Positions 35,185 to 46,306 of a DNA stretch of 64,000 nt are shown here, one piece after another; positions within the stretch are counted from its first letter, which is position 1; the number at the start of each line of letters is the position of its first letter. The translations under genes were made by a program, and so were the position numbers. This DNA is from Talpa occidentalis (taxonomy: Eukaryota; Chordata; Mammalia; Eulipotyphla; Talpidae): positions 106,017,194-106,081,193 of the forward strand of contig NW_026555331.1 in assembly GCF_014898055.3 (NCBI RefSeq), in the 5' to 3' direction. The notes below the pieces were generated by a model. That model was not told the origin of the DNA and did no database searches. It saw nothing but the letters and a program-made list of their open reading frames with translations.

Positions 35185-36005
35185 TAGGATAAATCCAAAC
35201 TCCTTGCCTTTGTCTCCAAGTACATGCAACATCCGCCCCACTGTCACTGTAGCCCTGCCTTATTTAAGTCTTACTCCCCTTGCTCCAGCCCTTCAGCTTC
35301 CTGTCCAGAATTCCTGCCTCAGTGTTTGGTTTATGCTCTTTCCTCTGCCTTAAATGCCCTTGTTCCAGGGCTTCCAACATCTGACTTCTTTCCATCCTCC
35401 AGGCTTTAGCATAATCTCTCCTCCTGTCCCATACAGCTGCAAATCAGAGTGGCCTGTCTATCCCAAAGGTCACAGCCCAGTGTGGACCACTTGTGTGTGT
35501 GAACCAGGGATAAGAATGGGGAGTCCCCTGTGTACCACATGGCCACCAACTCATTCCAGAGCTTGACCTCTCCAGCCCTTTGGCCTTCTCAGCGTCCTCC
35601 ACAGAATTATCTACATTTACCTGAAGAGAAATAAGGGACATGTGGAGAAATGTCCAGGCCATACAGGGGAATGAGAAGCAACATCTGAGCCTACCTTCCA
35701 CCTGACCTCCCTTAGATGCCAGGACCTGGACATGGAGCCTTCCTATGTGTCCAGAGGAAATTTGCCCAATTGGTGACTAATAGCACTGCTGTGCTCCTTT
35801 ACAGAGATGCCTTCAATAGCCATTCTAAGTAGGTCTACCATGCCAGTCTCATGGTGGCCCCTCACTTATTTTCTCCATAAAATTTTATCCTTAACATTGT
35901 ATTTGCCTGTTTGTTAATTGTATTCTCCCACAAGCCTAGAGCTCTACCAGGACAGGAGTTGTTGGTTTGGGTCACAATCATACACACAGTACCTGGCAAC
36001 ACCGT
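35185..36005 (+). repeat. L2 LINE remnant, patchy
   Basis: Sense L2 blocks: 'aaatccaaactccttgcctttgtctccaag', 'tatgctctttcctctgccttaaatgccc', and a terminal block 'gtttgttaattgtattctcccacaagcctagagctctaccaggacaggag' with 'cacagtacctggcaac'. The middle (35450-35870) is not recognisably L2. Confidence 0.6.
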
Positions 36006-36043
36006 GCCCTGCAGAGTAGACTGTCGATTAAAAATAACTCACC

Positions 36044-36309
36044 CTGGGCCTCCCCGGTGGCACAGTGGTTGAGTGCTGGGTTGCAAAGCTGCCCGCAGCC
36101 TCTGCAGCACAGGTTCGATCCCTGGCCACTGGGCGAGGGTCCCACATGGAGCGCAGACCTCTCCTGCCATGCCCACTGCTCCCCTCAGCAGTATACTTCG
36201 TCGGTCTGCCTGTTCTGCTCCCTGCTCTGACTCTGGTGAACTCTCTCACCCTTCTGCGCTTCTGACTGTACCCAGTGCTTGTATAAATAAATAAATCTTA
36301 AAAAAAAAA
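36044..36309 (+). repeat. Lineage-specific SINE, copy 9
   Basis: Sense, full length. Head GGGCCTCCCCGGTGGCACAG, A-box region 'tggcacagtggttgag', B box GGTTCGATCCC, younger-type end 'gactgtacccagtgcttgtataaataaataaatc' and an A tail. Flanking duplication AAATAACTCACC at 36032-36043 and AACAACTCACC-type sequence at 36308-36319. The short open frames here all derive from it. Confidence 0.95.
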
Positions 36310-37204
36310 ACAACTCACCACTGTGTGATGCATGAATGAGTCAATAATTTGACAAGTGAATGAATCGAAAACAGAGACCTTGTCCAGAGGTATCCATTAT
36401 TTTAACAAAGCCAGAACTAATAGCTTGTGGTGTTTTATAATAATAAATGTTAAGAAGCAACCAAAATCATTCTTTGAGTTAAAAATAGTAGACCTTGGGC
36501 AAAGGTTCAAAAAGTACTTGGCACTGCTCATTTGGATTTAGCCCAATTTAGCTTGAGTTCAGTTCTACAGAAGAACAAATTGAGGAGGAGCAGTGTTCTA
36601 TTTTATTTTTTTTTGGTTGATTAATCTCCTCGTGTCTTTATGAGTGGGATACAGATCCCTTCAGAAACCCTCCTAATTCATCTCCTTCTCTCCACTCACA
36701 GAAACCAAACCATTTTCTCCTCTCCTCCATCCTTCTATCAGTATATCCCTGGGACCTGGGGATGAAAATATGTCATCTCAGATGACTGAGCTTTCTTATC
36801 CTGTTTCTACTTTCCATTTGTCACCATCCTTTCTTGGCTCCACATGTGCTGGTGTATGTGGCAGTCAAGAAGTTGAATGCTCAATCCAAGGCTGTCCCCT
36901 ACAGCCCAGGATGACACAGCAAAGACCTACCCACCTGCTTCATCCATCTGCTCTGACTCCGGCCTGGTTCCTAAGAGGCCAAATTCTATGATGTGCAGCC
37001 TGAGGGCCAGGGGCCAATTCCTGGAATCATGACCAGGCAGGATGCTGCTTTTTCAACTGTTTCTCTCCCACCCCATTCCATCTCCCATGCGCAGGCACAT
37101 GGCATTTCCCAGGTGGGCAAGACAGGACTTGTGTTTGCAGACATTGCTATGCAATAAACTCCTTTGTGTATTTACTCCTCTTCCCTTGCCTCACTTTGAA
37201 TTTG
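36310..37204. other. Unassigned sequence
   Basis: No gene or repeat was recognised. A 73-codon open frame at 36770-36991 has no domain. Confidence 0.4.
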
Positions 37205-37645
37205 GTGTGTGGATGAAATACATTAGAATAAACACTAAAATCAAGGATGTGTGCAAAGATATATCAATAGGAATGTTCAGTAATAGAAAAATAATGGAAG
37301 CGACATAAATGTTCACATAAGAGGGTAGATAAAAATAAATTATGATACATCGGTATAATGAAATACTTGAAAGCCATTAAAATTGATTGTGTAGAAGAAT
37401 ATTAAATGACATGTAATCATGTTCACATTTAGCTTTTTTTTAAATTGGGCTATAAAATAGTGGACACCGTATGGTCTCATTTTTGCAATTAAAAATGTAT
37501 AATATGTAAACAATGAAAAGGATAAAGATTAAATTGGGATAGTTATTGTGATAAATGAGATGATAGGTGAATTTCTTTTTTATTTTTAGTGCCCAAGAGT
37601 ATCTTTCAAATTTTCTATAATGGATGCATATTTCTTTTGAAAAGG
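37205..37645 (+). mobile_element. Old L1 3' end
   Basis: Sense L1M-type 3' region: 'agaaaaataatggaagcgacataaatgttc', 'aattatgatacatcggtataatgaaatac', GAAAGCCATTAAAATTGATT, and 'gtatggtctcatttttgcaatt'. It is diverged and lacks ends. Confidence 0.75.
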
Positions 37646-37780
37646 GACATAAAAATCTAAAGTGTCCTTTTAAAAATTAGTTAACTCAATCTCAAAATAA
37701 GCACTTGTTTGAATCTACTCTATTAAGGGTAGACTCAAAGGATGAAACCAGTCATTGCGAGCAGTAAGAAAAGCCCAATC

Positions 37781-38391
37781 TAGGTGGCTGGATCCCCCTC
37801 TGGGAAACAACCCAATTGCCCAAAAATAGATGACTGGATCAAGAAGATGTGGTACGTATACACCATGGAATATTACTCAGCATTCAAAAAAGATAAACAC
37901 ATGCAATTTGCAGCAACATGGATGGCGCTGGAAGGGATCATGCTCAGCGAAATAAGCCAGAAAGAAAAAGAAAAATACCGCATGGTCTCACTCATAGCAA
38001 GAATTTAGAAAACCTAAATAAGGGACCAGGAGGGCCTCCCCTGGTGGCGCAGCGGTTGAGTGCTGGACTGCGAGGCTGCCCACAGCCTCTACAGCGCCAG
38101 TTCGTTCCCCGGCTGCTGGCGAGGGTCCCACAAAAAAAAGAAAAAAAAAATAAGGGGCCAGGAAAAAGACTAATTATACTAAAGTAAAAATCAAAATCAA
38201 CAAGCAACTATAGACCAGAGACACACTACAGTGGGGAAGGAAGGAGTAGGATCAAAACTAGGGTTGGGGGGAGGAATTGTACGGGGACTGTAACCAAGAT
38301 GAAAATGCATACATTGTGCAAAAATGAAAAATGATGTAAAAAATATATAAAATTTTAAAAATAGTAATTAAAAAAATCAAAAAAAAGAAAA
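37781..38391 (+). mobile_element. Young 5'-truncated L1 with intact duplication
   Basis: The last ~0.5 kb of an L1, interrupted by a SINE at 38032-38148. Flanked by a 15-bp duplication with one difference (AAGAAAAGCCCAATC at 37766-37780; AAGAAACGCCCAATC at 38392-38406). The 5' part encodes the familiar L1-tail reading WYVYTMEYYSAF and GIMLSEISQKEKEKYRMVSL, which lies at the end of the ORF2 region and is not a gene. The 3' UTR ('ggggaaggaaggagtaggatc', 'ggtacggggactgtaa'-like) matches the copy at 60196. Confidence 0.93.
38032..38148 (+). repeat. Short-form SINE, copy 10 (head only), inside the young L1
   Basis: Sense head GGGCCTCCCCTGGTGGCGCA with A box TGGCGCAGCGG and B box GTTCGTTCCCC. It ends at GGCGAGGGTCCCACAAAAAA and passes straight into an A-rich tail of ~28 bases. 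Flanked by AATAAGGGACCAGGA (38017-38031) and AATAAGGGGCCAGGA (38149-38163), so the insertion is a complete event and not a deletion of a longer copy. It must be younger than the host L1. Confidence 0.93.
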
Positions 38392-38762
38392 AAGAAACGC
38401 CCAATCACCTGCTCTTCTCTCTCCCATCCTTCACCCTTTCTCTCTCTCTCCTGTTTATCCACAGGTAAAGAGTATACTGAGCAACTGACACATTTCCAGT
38501 CTCCATTCCTTCCATCACATTGCCACTGCCACTGCCTTAGTTCAGCCCTTTGATGGGACTGCTTGCGGCCAGGGCAGGCCTCACACTGTTCTCAGTTGTA
38601 CTATCCTGTCCTTAGCACAGCCTGGGTAATGAGGACCCATTTAGGACACTCAGTTAAAGGTCATGTTCCCTTGGATCTTTCCTGACATTTGCCACTGCTC
38701 TTCCCTTGATCTGTTGTGAACTCTCTGATAGACGCTTTGAATGTCTATTAGGCCTCCTTTCT
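38392..38762. other. Unassigned sequence
   Basis: After the right L1 duplication there is a pyrimidine-rich stretch (38410-38460), then unique-looking sequence with no gene recognised. Confidence 0.4.
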
Positions 38763-38905
38763 TTTTAAACCACTTTATTGAAATATGATTGACATTGTAG
38801 GAAGCTGTACATGTTTAATGGATACAACTCAATGTAAGAGTACACCCGCATAACCACCGCCACCATCAAGGTCATAATCCTATCCATCACCTCCCAAAGT
38901 TTCCT
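38763..38905 (-). repeat. Old L1 3' fragment
   Basis: The plus strand begins 'aaaccactttattgaaatatgattgacattg', then 'gctgtacatgtttaatggatacaac' and 'cataaccaccgccaccatcaaggtcat', the antisense pattern of old L1M 3' ends. Confidence 0.75.
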
Positions 38906-38934
38906 CCTACCCTTTTTATCATCATTCTTTTTTC

Positions 38935-39130
38935 TATTGCACTTTTTGGCACTTACTTTGTGCCTGGTACTTAATACTTTATCCATATTAATGTACATGA
39001 TCTGTGAGACATCTCCATGAGGGTTATAACCTCACTTTACAAATGAGAAAACTGAGACCCAGAGAGGTTAAGTAACTTGTCCAAGCCATCACAGGTAGAA
39101 TCTGGTAAGAATGGGCTCCAGCCCATTAAC
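38935..39130 (-). repeat. MIR SINE, nearly complete
   Basis: Antisense MIR with clear core: 'cacttactttgtgcctggtacttaatac', CTCACTTTACAAATGAGAAA, 'actgagacccagagaggttaagtaacttgtccaag', then the head region to 'gaatgggctccagcc'. One of the best-preserved MIRs in the window. Confidence 0.93.
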
Positions 39131-41439
39131 ACACTGATGTCCTGTGGCTTCTTGTATTTACATGGTCGTTCACAAGTCCGATTCCTGTTTAACATTGTAG
39201 AAAAGGGATCCTGTCTTAAATTTACTTTATTATTTTGATGCTAAGCCTGGGCACTGGCATATATCTATCTCATGATAAATATCGACTTGATGTCTATTTA
39301 TGCAATAAGTCTTTATTGAGCATCTGCCATGTGCCAGGTATTATTTTGAGCCCCTGAAATTATACCAAAAGAGATCACGATTCCTGTCCTCAGTGGGGGA
39401 CAAAGAAGTGACTGATTCTAGTGAAATGTCAAGGGCAAGTTGGGTAGGTGATTCAACTATTATTTACATGACAGTTTTACTTCTGTACCCATGCCTCGTT
39501 AGATTACATTTTCTATTTGGGCAGTAATTTGAGGTAACTACAGTGCTGGAAATTAATGCAAATCCTTTGTCATATCACTACTCTGCCACTGATGAAATGT
39601 AAGTGACCTACCTTCTATGTTCAAAACCTGGCTGCCTGATGCTTTAATGAAACTTCAGTGCCTATCTGAACATGTAACCTTTCTCTCATTTCTTTATGCT
39701 CTTCTTTCTTACCAATCTCTTTTATTTTTTCCTGCTTTTCTCTGCCTATTCTCTGTGAAGCCCTCTTCATGCCTCCTGCTGCTTCCTCCCTCAGTCTGCC
39801 ACCTTCATAGTTTCCCCTTTTCTCCTCTAACTTGCCAAATTCGTATTTATGAACAGTTGATCAAAACTCATAAAGACAGCGTGGTTTTTCTATTTCAACT
39901 ATATGGTAAAAATGGTAAGGAGTTGACCTGATCCAGGGGAGTAGATATCATTTGAGGGCAGAAAAAGAGCGGCTAACTTTAGAGGTCATAGCTACTTTGA
40001 AATATAGAGATTATTTCTATTTTATTAACAACCAAGCAGAGATTCAAAAGTATTAGCTGCCTAAAATTGTCCAAGTAATAAAGAACATGTTCTTCTACAA
40101 CATGTTGCTGACTACCTCATGTAGAGGGAAACTGGGAAAAATTTGCTTCTCCTACTTGAAGAATGCATTTTTCTGAGGTCTCATTTATTAAAGTGAAATT
40201 GAGGTATTAAGAAACCTAGATTATTTGTAAATCATGGCATTCTTTAAAATAAATGGAGTCTTACAGTAAGAGAAAGAACCTATTATACTTGCAAAACACT
40301 AGTAAATGTACTACCAGAATCTGCTATTCCTTCATTTTCTTCTCCCCACTCCAATCTCAATCTAGTCTCCATGAATGAAAGTGCCTCATGCCTTAGATCT
40401 TACATTAAATTCTAATGGCCATCGTGTGGCCACAACGAGCCTCTGCATTTTTCAAGTGTCCTTGTATATGAACAATCATACAGCCCAGATTTCCAGGCCA
40501 TTATCTCTTGTAGATATTCTTTTAATTACACTGTTCCCAAAATATGCTCTGCTTTCCTGTACCCTTAGTGGTCAGGCTGTTCTTTGAAAGGACTTTAGCC
40601 TCATCAAATTAGCTCACAGGTCACCAATGACCAGCTCACTGCCAAGGTCAAGCCTTCCCTCAGCCCTAGTTCTCCTCAGCCTTCCTGAAATATATGTTGT
40701 TGCTAGGTGAGTACTTTTTTTCAGATTCCTCCCAGAAACAAATTGCCACATTTTAGGAAGCACTGGAGGAGAAATATCCAAATCCCTAAACTCTTGGTTA
40801 GTGGACATGAACCCAGCTAGAAGAGGGACTCTAGAGAAGTGAGAAAGTCTTCACAAAGCATGTGGGCCAAATGACTTGCTAATCGAACTCCCAGAGGTGT
40901 CTGCTCACTCTTAGAAAAATGCAAATGTGCCCCTGACCTTCATTGCTGCCTGTAGCACTCAGCTAAGCTCTCTGCCTACTGCTCTGGTGGGCACGCCCCT
41001 CTGGCAAGGTGACTGTGCACTCTGGCAAAGCATTGCGCTCAAAGAAGTGCTGTCCTTGGGGTCATGGTACTTGGCCAACCCAGCTAACAAAGGTTAAGAT
41101 TTCAAAACATGAACTCAGTCTTCACTACAACCTCCCACTTGGGAATATTTCCCTTAGTAGCTCCGTCACATTGATTCTTCTCTCCTTCCTCTCTTAGGGT
41201 TCTTTGTATCTATACCATTTACCCCTTCTGTGTGGAAGGATGGGGATCTTATGAGAGTTTATGGGACTTATGTCACTGTAGGTTTTAATCATTTGTAGAA
41301 ACTGTATGCAATGCAGGAGTTCCTCAGGGTCTCCCCAGTCCATCCAGGGGTATCATTACCTCTTGGATGATAGAGTCCTTCTGCCTGATGTCTTCTAGGA
41401 ATCTCCTTTTTTCAGATCCTATCTTTAGTGTTTGTCAAC
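39131..41439. other. Unassigned sequence
   Basis: No gene recognised. A block at 39299-39440 ('gtctttattgagcatctgccatgtgccaggt') is like an antisense L2/MIR end. The longest frame (39617-39931, 104 codons) is hydrophobic in its middle but has no recognised domain and no exon context. Confidence 0.4.
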
Positions 41440-42015
41440 ATATAAACTAATGTTAATATATACCTGGGACTGTATAATTCAGCAATTCTACTTCCGTGTC
41501 TATATCTAAATGAAGAAAAAGCAGGGTGTCAAAGAGATGTTCGCATTCCTATGGTCACGGTGGAATTATTCATAATAGCCCAAAGGTCAAAGCAACCCAA
41601 TTGTCCAATGACAAATGAATGGATAAGCAGAGTATGGCTTGTACATGCAACAGAATGTTACGCAACCTTAAAAAGGAAGGCCGTTCTGACACACACTACA
41701 CTGTGGATCAACCTCAAAGGTATGATACTCAGTGAAATAAATCAGTCCCCGAAAGAATTATTTTATGATTCTACTTCTAAGACATACCTCAAATTCACAG
41801 GAACAGAAAGTAGAATGATCATGGCCAGGGGTAGGAGGGAGGGCTGGGGAGTTATTGTTTAATGGGTATAGAGTTTTAGTTTTGCAAGATGAAAAGAGTT
41901 CTGGAGATTAATTACACAACAGTGTGAATGTACTTAAACTACTGAACTGTGCATTTAAAAAATGACTAAGTTAATCAATTTTGTTATGTGTTTCTTAAAC
42001 ACAGTTAAAATGAAA
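41440..42015 (+). mobile_element. Old L1 3' end
   Basis: Sense L1M-type tail with landmarks 'attcagcaattctacttccgtgtc', 'attattcataatagcccaaaggtcaaagcaaccc', 'gaatggataagcagagtatgg', 'ccttaaaaaggaaggccgttctgacac', CAGGGGTAGGAGGGAGGGCT, and 'ctggagattaattacacaacagtgtgaatgtacttaa'. The 103-codon open frame inside is the decayed L1 tail. Confidence 0.9.
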
Positions 42016-42277
42016 ACATAATTTAAAAACATTAACCTGGAAAAAAGAATTGGAATTTTGTACCACCACCAACAACAAAATATTCAAATAGTTCGCTGTT
42101 AACAGGCATTTCTCAGTGATTACTATACATGGTCCACCTGAACTGAGAGTCAAGAAAGATAATTCAGGTAAATATAACATGGTTCTTGTCCACAAGGAGA
42201 TCTTGGCATGGTCTGTGCAGATAATTGAATGAAAATCCCAAGCAGTGCAAGGTCATGTTAAGTGGGAGGTAAGATTT

Positions 42278-42557
42278 CTTTTTTTGTTTTTTAAAAAGAT
42301 TTATTTATTTATGCATATAAGAACTAGGGTACAGGCCAGAGGTGTGGGGGGCTGGTGAGAGGATTCACCAGAGACAGAGTGGGGAACAGAACAGGCAGAT
42401 TGACTGAAACACACTGTGGGGGGAGCAGTGGGTGGGTCAGGAGAGGTCTGCTGCGCCATGTGGGTCACCTCCCTGGCTGGGGATCCAACTCGTGCTTCAG
42501 TGGCTGTGGATAGCTTCATAAGCTGCATCTTAACCCCCTGTGCTACCAGGGAAGCCT
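42278..42557 (-). repeat. Lineage-specific SINE, copy 11 (older subfamily)
   Basis: Full-length antisense copy flanked by an exact 15-bp duplication TGGGAGGTAAGATTT (42263-42277 and 42558-42572). The body reads 'gaactagggtacaggccagaggtgtgggg'; the head is diverged (GCTACCAGGGAAGCCT inverted). Confidence 0.95.
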
Positions 42558-42824
42558 TGGGAGGTAAGATTTGAACTGAGGACAGGTAGGAATTGAAAGC
42601 CCAATAGAAATATATATATTTTTTAATTACCTGCACTTGCTTTCACGGGTGAATAATTAAGAACTCACTGTCCATTGTTTTGCTGGGGCCTCATAAATTG
42701 TTCTGAGAGGAAGTAATTCCAGGCATCCCCTCCATAAAGTGTCCCTTAATTAAATCAACATGAATAAAAGTGTATGAGCCACCACACTCCTCAAAGCTAA
42801 TTCCAATTTAAAACACCAGCATTG

Positions 42825-43186
42825 GGGCCTCCCCGGTGGCGCAGCTGGGTTGAGCGCTGGGTTATGAAGCTCCCCGCGGCCTCTGCGGCGCCAGTTCGAT
42901 CCCCAGCTGCTCCCCGGCCACCGGAGGAGGGTCCCACATGGCGCGCAGACCTCTCCTGCCGCCCACTGTTCCCTTCAGCAGTGTGCTCCCCTCAGCAGTG
43001 TGCTCCCCTCAGCAGTGTACTTCGGTCCTTCTGCCTGCTCTGCTCCCTGCTCTGGCTCTGGTGAATTCTCTCACCCTCCCGCGCTTCTGACTGTAACCAG
43101 TGCATGTATAAACAAATAAACAAACAAATAAATAAATAAAATACGTGCCTCTTTAAAAAAAATAAATAAAATTAAAAAAAAAAAAT
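42825..43186 (+). repeat. Lineage-specific SINE, copy 12, with internal triplication
   Basis: Sense copy flanked by an exact 15-bp duplication AAAACACCAGCATTG (42810-42824 and 43187-43201). It is longer than its relatives for two reasons: a 17-bp unit (CCCCTCAGCAGTGTGCT) is present three times at 42971-43021, and the tail is an extended AAAT/A-rich run. Many CpGs survive, a sign of youth. The head reads GGGGCCTCCCCGGTGGCGCA. Confidence 0.95.
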
Positions 43187-44369
43187 AAAACACCAGCATT
43201 GTCAACATGAAAGAGTCAACCCTAGTGTAATTTGGTTTTCAATTGTGAAAATGTTATACAATTTCCTGAGTTCTTACGAAATTACGATTTTTATCATATT
43301 CTAAGAAAACAAGTCATATGTTCATTTTTTATTTTCTTGATTACTTCAAAAACATGTGTAGTTGATGAGATGCCTAGTCCCACGTATGCTTCTATTATGA
43401 GGGTTGTCCTATAGTTATGAAATGCTTTGTGATGGGTATATCTGAAAGAGTATGTCGAGATTGCCTGGCAAAGCGTGGTTATTTTGATCTGTTCCATCTT
43501 TCTTGCTGTCCGGCTAGTGCAAAGAGTGCAATTTCCCTTCCATATAATCCTTGGAAGCAGATTGCTGAATTAAAAGAGTCCTAACATTAGGTTGAAGGTG
43601 AAAATAATTCCTTCAGGGAGTAATGTATAGGTATAGTCTGCAGAACTAAGCTGATAAGTGATGACATTGCATCAGGAGGTTACAATAATAGGATCACCTT
43701 AAATTAAGTCCTCTGAATGAATAAAAAAAAAAACCTATTACTCTGAGGTTCACCTCAGCCTTGTAAAATATCTGGAACATGAGAGGTTCTAGAAAAATGT
43801 CAAATAGATGACAGAGAAATGGGATATTCTTATGAAGCAGTCATAAACTCAAGGGTTATTATATATGACTTTTTTTTCATTCAGCATGCATTTATTGGCC
43901 TCTCACTATGCGCTGGACTCTGTTCAAGGTGATGTAGCAGTGAATCAAAGAACAAAGTCTTTGTCCTTAGGAACCTTGCTTTACAATGGTGGAGATAGAT
44001 GGTTAGAAGTTTTTTTTGTTCTTTTTGTTTTTTTAAGAAAGCAAGCAGGAAGGTATTCTGAAGCATCATGATAGGTGATAAAATGTTAGATAGAGTGACC
44101 CATTCATGAATTATAAAACTAAGAATTTGTACACACAAAAGATTATGATATTTAACACCATTCAATCAATATAGTACAAAGGGCATGTGTAGGGGAAGGA
44201 GACAGACTGAGTTCCAGGTCTGGTGCAACCACTCATTTGCTGGGCAGTTCCTTCCTCTGGGCTCAGCACCCAGTTCTCAGACGTGCAGACTGGGCCGATT
44301 CCAAACCCCATTTAGCTTTAAAAATTTGTGGGTATTAATGTTTCTTTGATGATTTAGAAGACCCTTCAA
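43187..44369. other. Unassigned AT-rich sequence
   Basis: No gene. A segment near 43880-43990 ('catttattggcctctcactatgcgctgg', 'ggtgatgtagcagtgaatcaaagaac') resembles the antisense start of an L2 copy. A segment at 44200-44300 is weakly MIR-like. Confidence 0.4.
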
Positions 44370-44740
44370 AATACTTTTTTCATTTATTTTTATTGCTATT
44401 GAAGTACCATTACTTTACATCTTGCTGGTGTTTCGGCTGTATAAGGATTCCCCCAGGTGTAGTCACAGTAGCTCTCCCTCCACCAAAGTACCCCGAGTGC
44501 TCCACCATTGTGCTCTCCCCAAATTGTGTTCTCCCCCAACCTTAGTTTCATTCCTCTCCCTCCCCCTCCCCCTGTGAAAGCTGAAGAGCAATGATCAATT
44601 TTCAAGAGCTGGTTTTAAAGTTTGTCTGATCCTTTGTTTGGTTTCTCTATATTCCAGAAAGTAACACCTTCAGTGTTTATCTTTCTCCTTCTGGCTTATT
44701 TAACTTAGTATAATCCCTTCCAGTTCTTTCAATTTCCCCG
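44370..44740 (-). mobile_element. L1 3' end, 5'-truncated
   Basis: Antisense L1 3' UTR: 'tattgctattgaagtaccattactttacatc', C-rich middle, 'cctttgtttggtttctctatattcc', then 'gcttatttaacttagtataatcccttccag'. It stops soon after the last landmark, so only ~0.4 kb was copied. Inert. Confidence 0.8.
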
Positions 44741-44867
44741 AGGTTGTTGATATGAAAACCAATCACTATTAAACTCATTTTATTTAAGCTTTCTGGTCAT
44801 TTAGATTTGGGGTCAATTGCAATTTTGGGCCTATATAGTATGTATAGTGAAATGAGGTTGTTGTGAT

Positions 44868-45212
44868 CTGAATGTGTGCAGCCCTGCAAAATTCATATGC
44901 TGGAGTCCTATGCCTGCTGTGATGGCATTTGGAAGTGGGACCTTTGGGAGGTGACTAGGTCTTGAGAGTGAAGCCCTCATGGGTGGGATCCCCTTATAAA
45001 ATGCCCTTATAAAGGAGACTTACTAGATCCCTCCCACCCAGTGAGGGCACAATGCAAAGTCAGCAGCCTGGAAGAGGCCCTCGTCCAACCATGTCAACAC
45101 TCTGATCTGAGACTTCCAGCCTGCAAAACTGTGAGAAATAAGTCCCTGGTGTTTAGAAACCACCCAGTCTGTGGGATGTTATAGCAGCACCAGTGCACCA
45201 AGGCAGGGGTAT
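44868..45212 (+). mobile_element. MLT1/MaLR solo LTR
   Basis: Landmarks in order: 'attcatatgctggagtcctatgcctgctgtgatggcatttggaag', GGGACCTTTGGGAGGTGACT, 'ggtgggatccccttataaaatgcccttataaa', 'ctgcaaaactgtgagaaataagt', 'accacccagtctgtgggatgttatagcagcacc'. This is the standard order of an MLT1-type LTR. No internal region is attached. Confidence 0.85.
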
Positions 45213-46306
45213 TGTATGTTATCGGTTATGAAACTGCTATTCCATTGTAATCATTTTCTTCTATAATTTCAGGTAAGGCAATTTGACTCTCTCCATTGGA
45301 GATAAATACAGGGAGAGAGCAATTTATATAGTATGAGTTGATTATAGTGCATGTTACTACAATTTAGTAGTGAAAAAGCCTTGTTAGAATCACATATTCA
45401 CTATGACACCTTTTTCCTGACACGATTCATTGTGCTTAGAAATTGTCAGAGGAGATGTAATTATCCAAGATGCTGAGAATGCTTGCCATAAACTAGTCTG
45501 CATGTTATGAATCCATGGCATCTTCACACCAAGTCAATTTCCAGGCAGCGTTGAATATAGCCAGAACTGCTGTTCCTGGTATGAGAGCTAAGTTTCCTGA
45601 ATTCAAAAGAAATGTGATTTTTGCCACAGTATTGGGATTATACTTTTAACTTGCCAAGGCAAAAGCTTAATTTTCATGGAGAAAGTAGTTCTTTAGATAA
45701 CTTTAGTATATTATTTGGGGGAGGTAACGGGAATGGGGAGACTCTGGTGCTCTGTAAGCAATTATTTGCTCTGCTGATAAAAAGTGTTTTGCTGCTATAA
45801 AAAGGGGTGTTGGTAGCCTGAAAATAGGTTTTGATTTCATCATTGTACTAGGGTTCTGGGAAAACAGACTGTTCTTTTGAATTTCTAAACAATTATAATT
45901 TGTCTAAGACATTTGCACACTCATGATAAGTAACACATCTTGATAAGAAAGCCTTGCATTGGCACACCGCAGAAGAAAGACCACTGCATAGATCACAAGT
46001 GAAGTTATATTTAAATTAAATTAAGTGGGCACCAAGGAATTTGAGAAGATAGGGAAAGAAGAGGTAATTGTAGTAGTAAACAGTCTGAGGCATAGAAATG
46101 GAAATGTAAACTCTGTATAAACTCTGCAAATTTAACAGTCATTTGATGCCTTAAATGATTTTATTAATTTCTCTCAAGTTTTGAATAGGAGCAAGTCATG
46201 ATTTAATGAAAATGTCATGGAAAGAAATCAACATATGCATCATATCTGAGGAAGAAATATCCTTGTATATGTCACATTGAGACCAAAGGGTATTTCCTGG
46301 GTCCTT
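45213..46306. other. Unassigned AT-rich sequence
   Basis: No gene or repeat was recognised. It is unique-looking, AT-rich and free of SINEs. It is a reasonable place to look for conserved non-coding elements, but there is no direct evidence. Confidence 0.4.

Noticed and set aside
37784..38008. 74-codon frame with an L1-tail reading
   Set aside because: This is the familiar end portion of an L1 copy; the element is truncated to its last ~0.5 kb and cannot code for a working protein.
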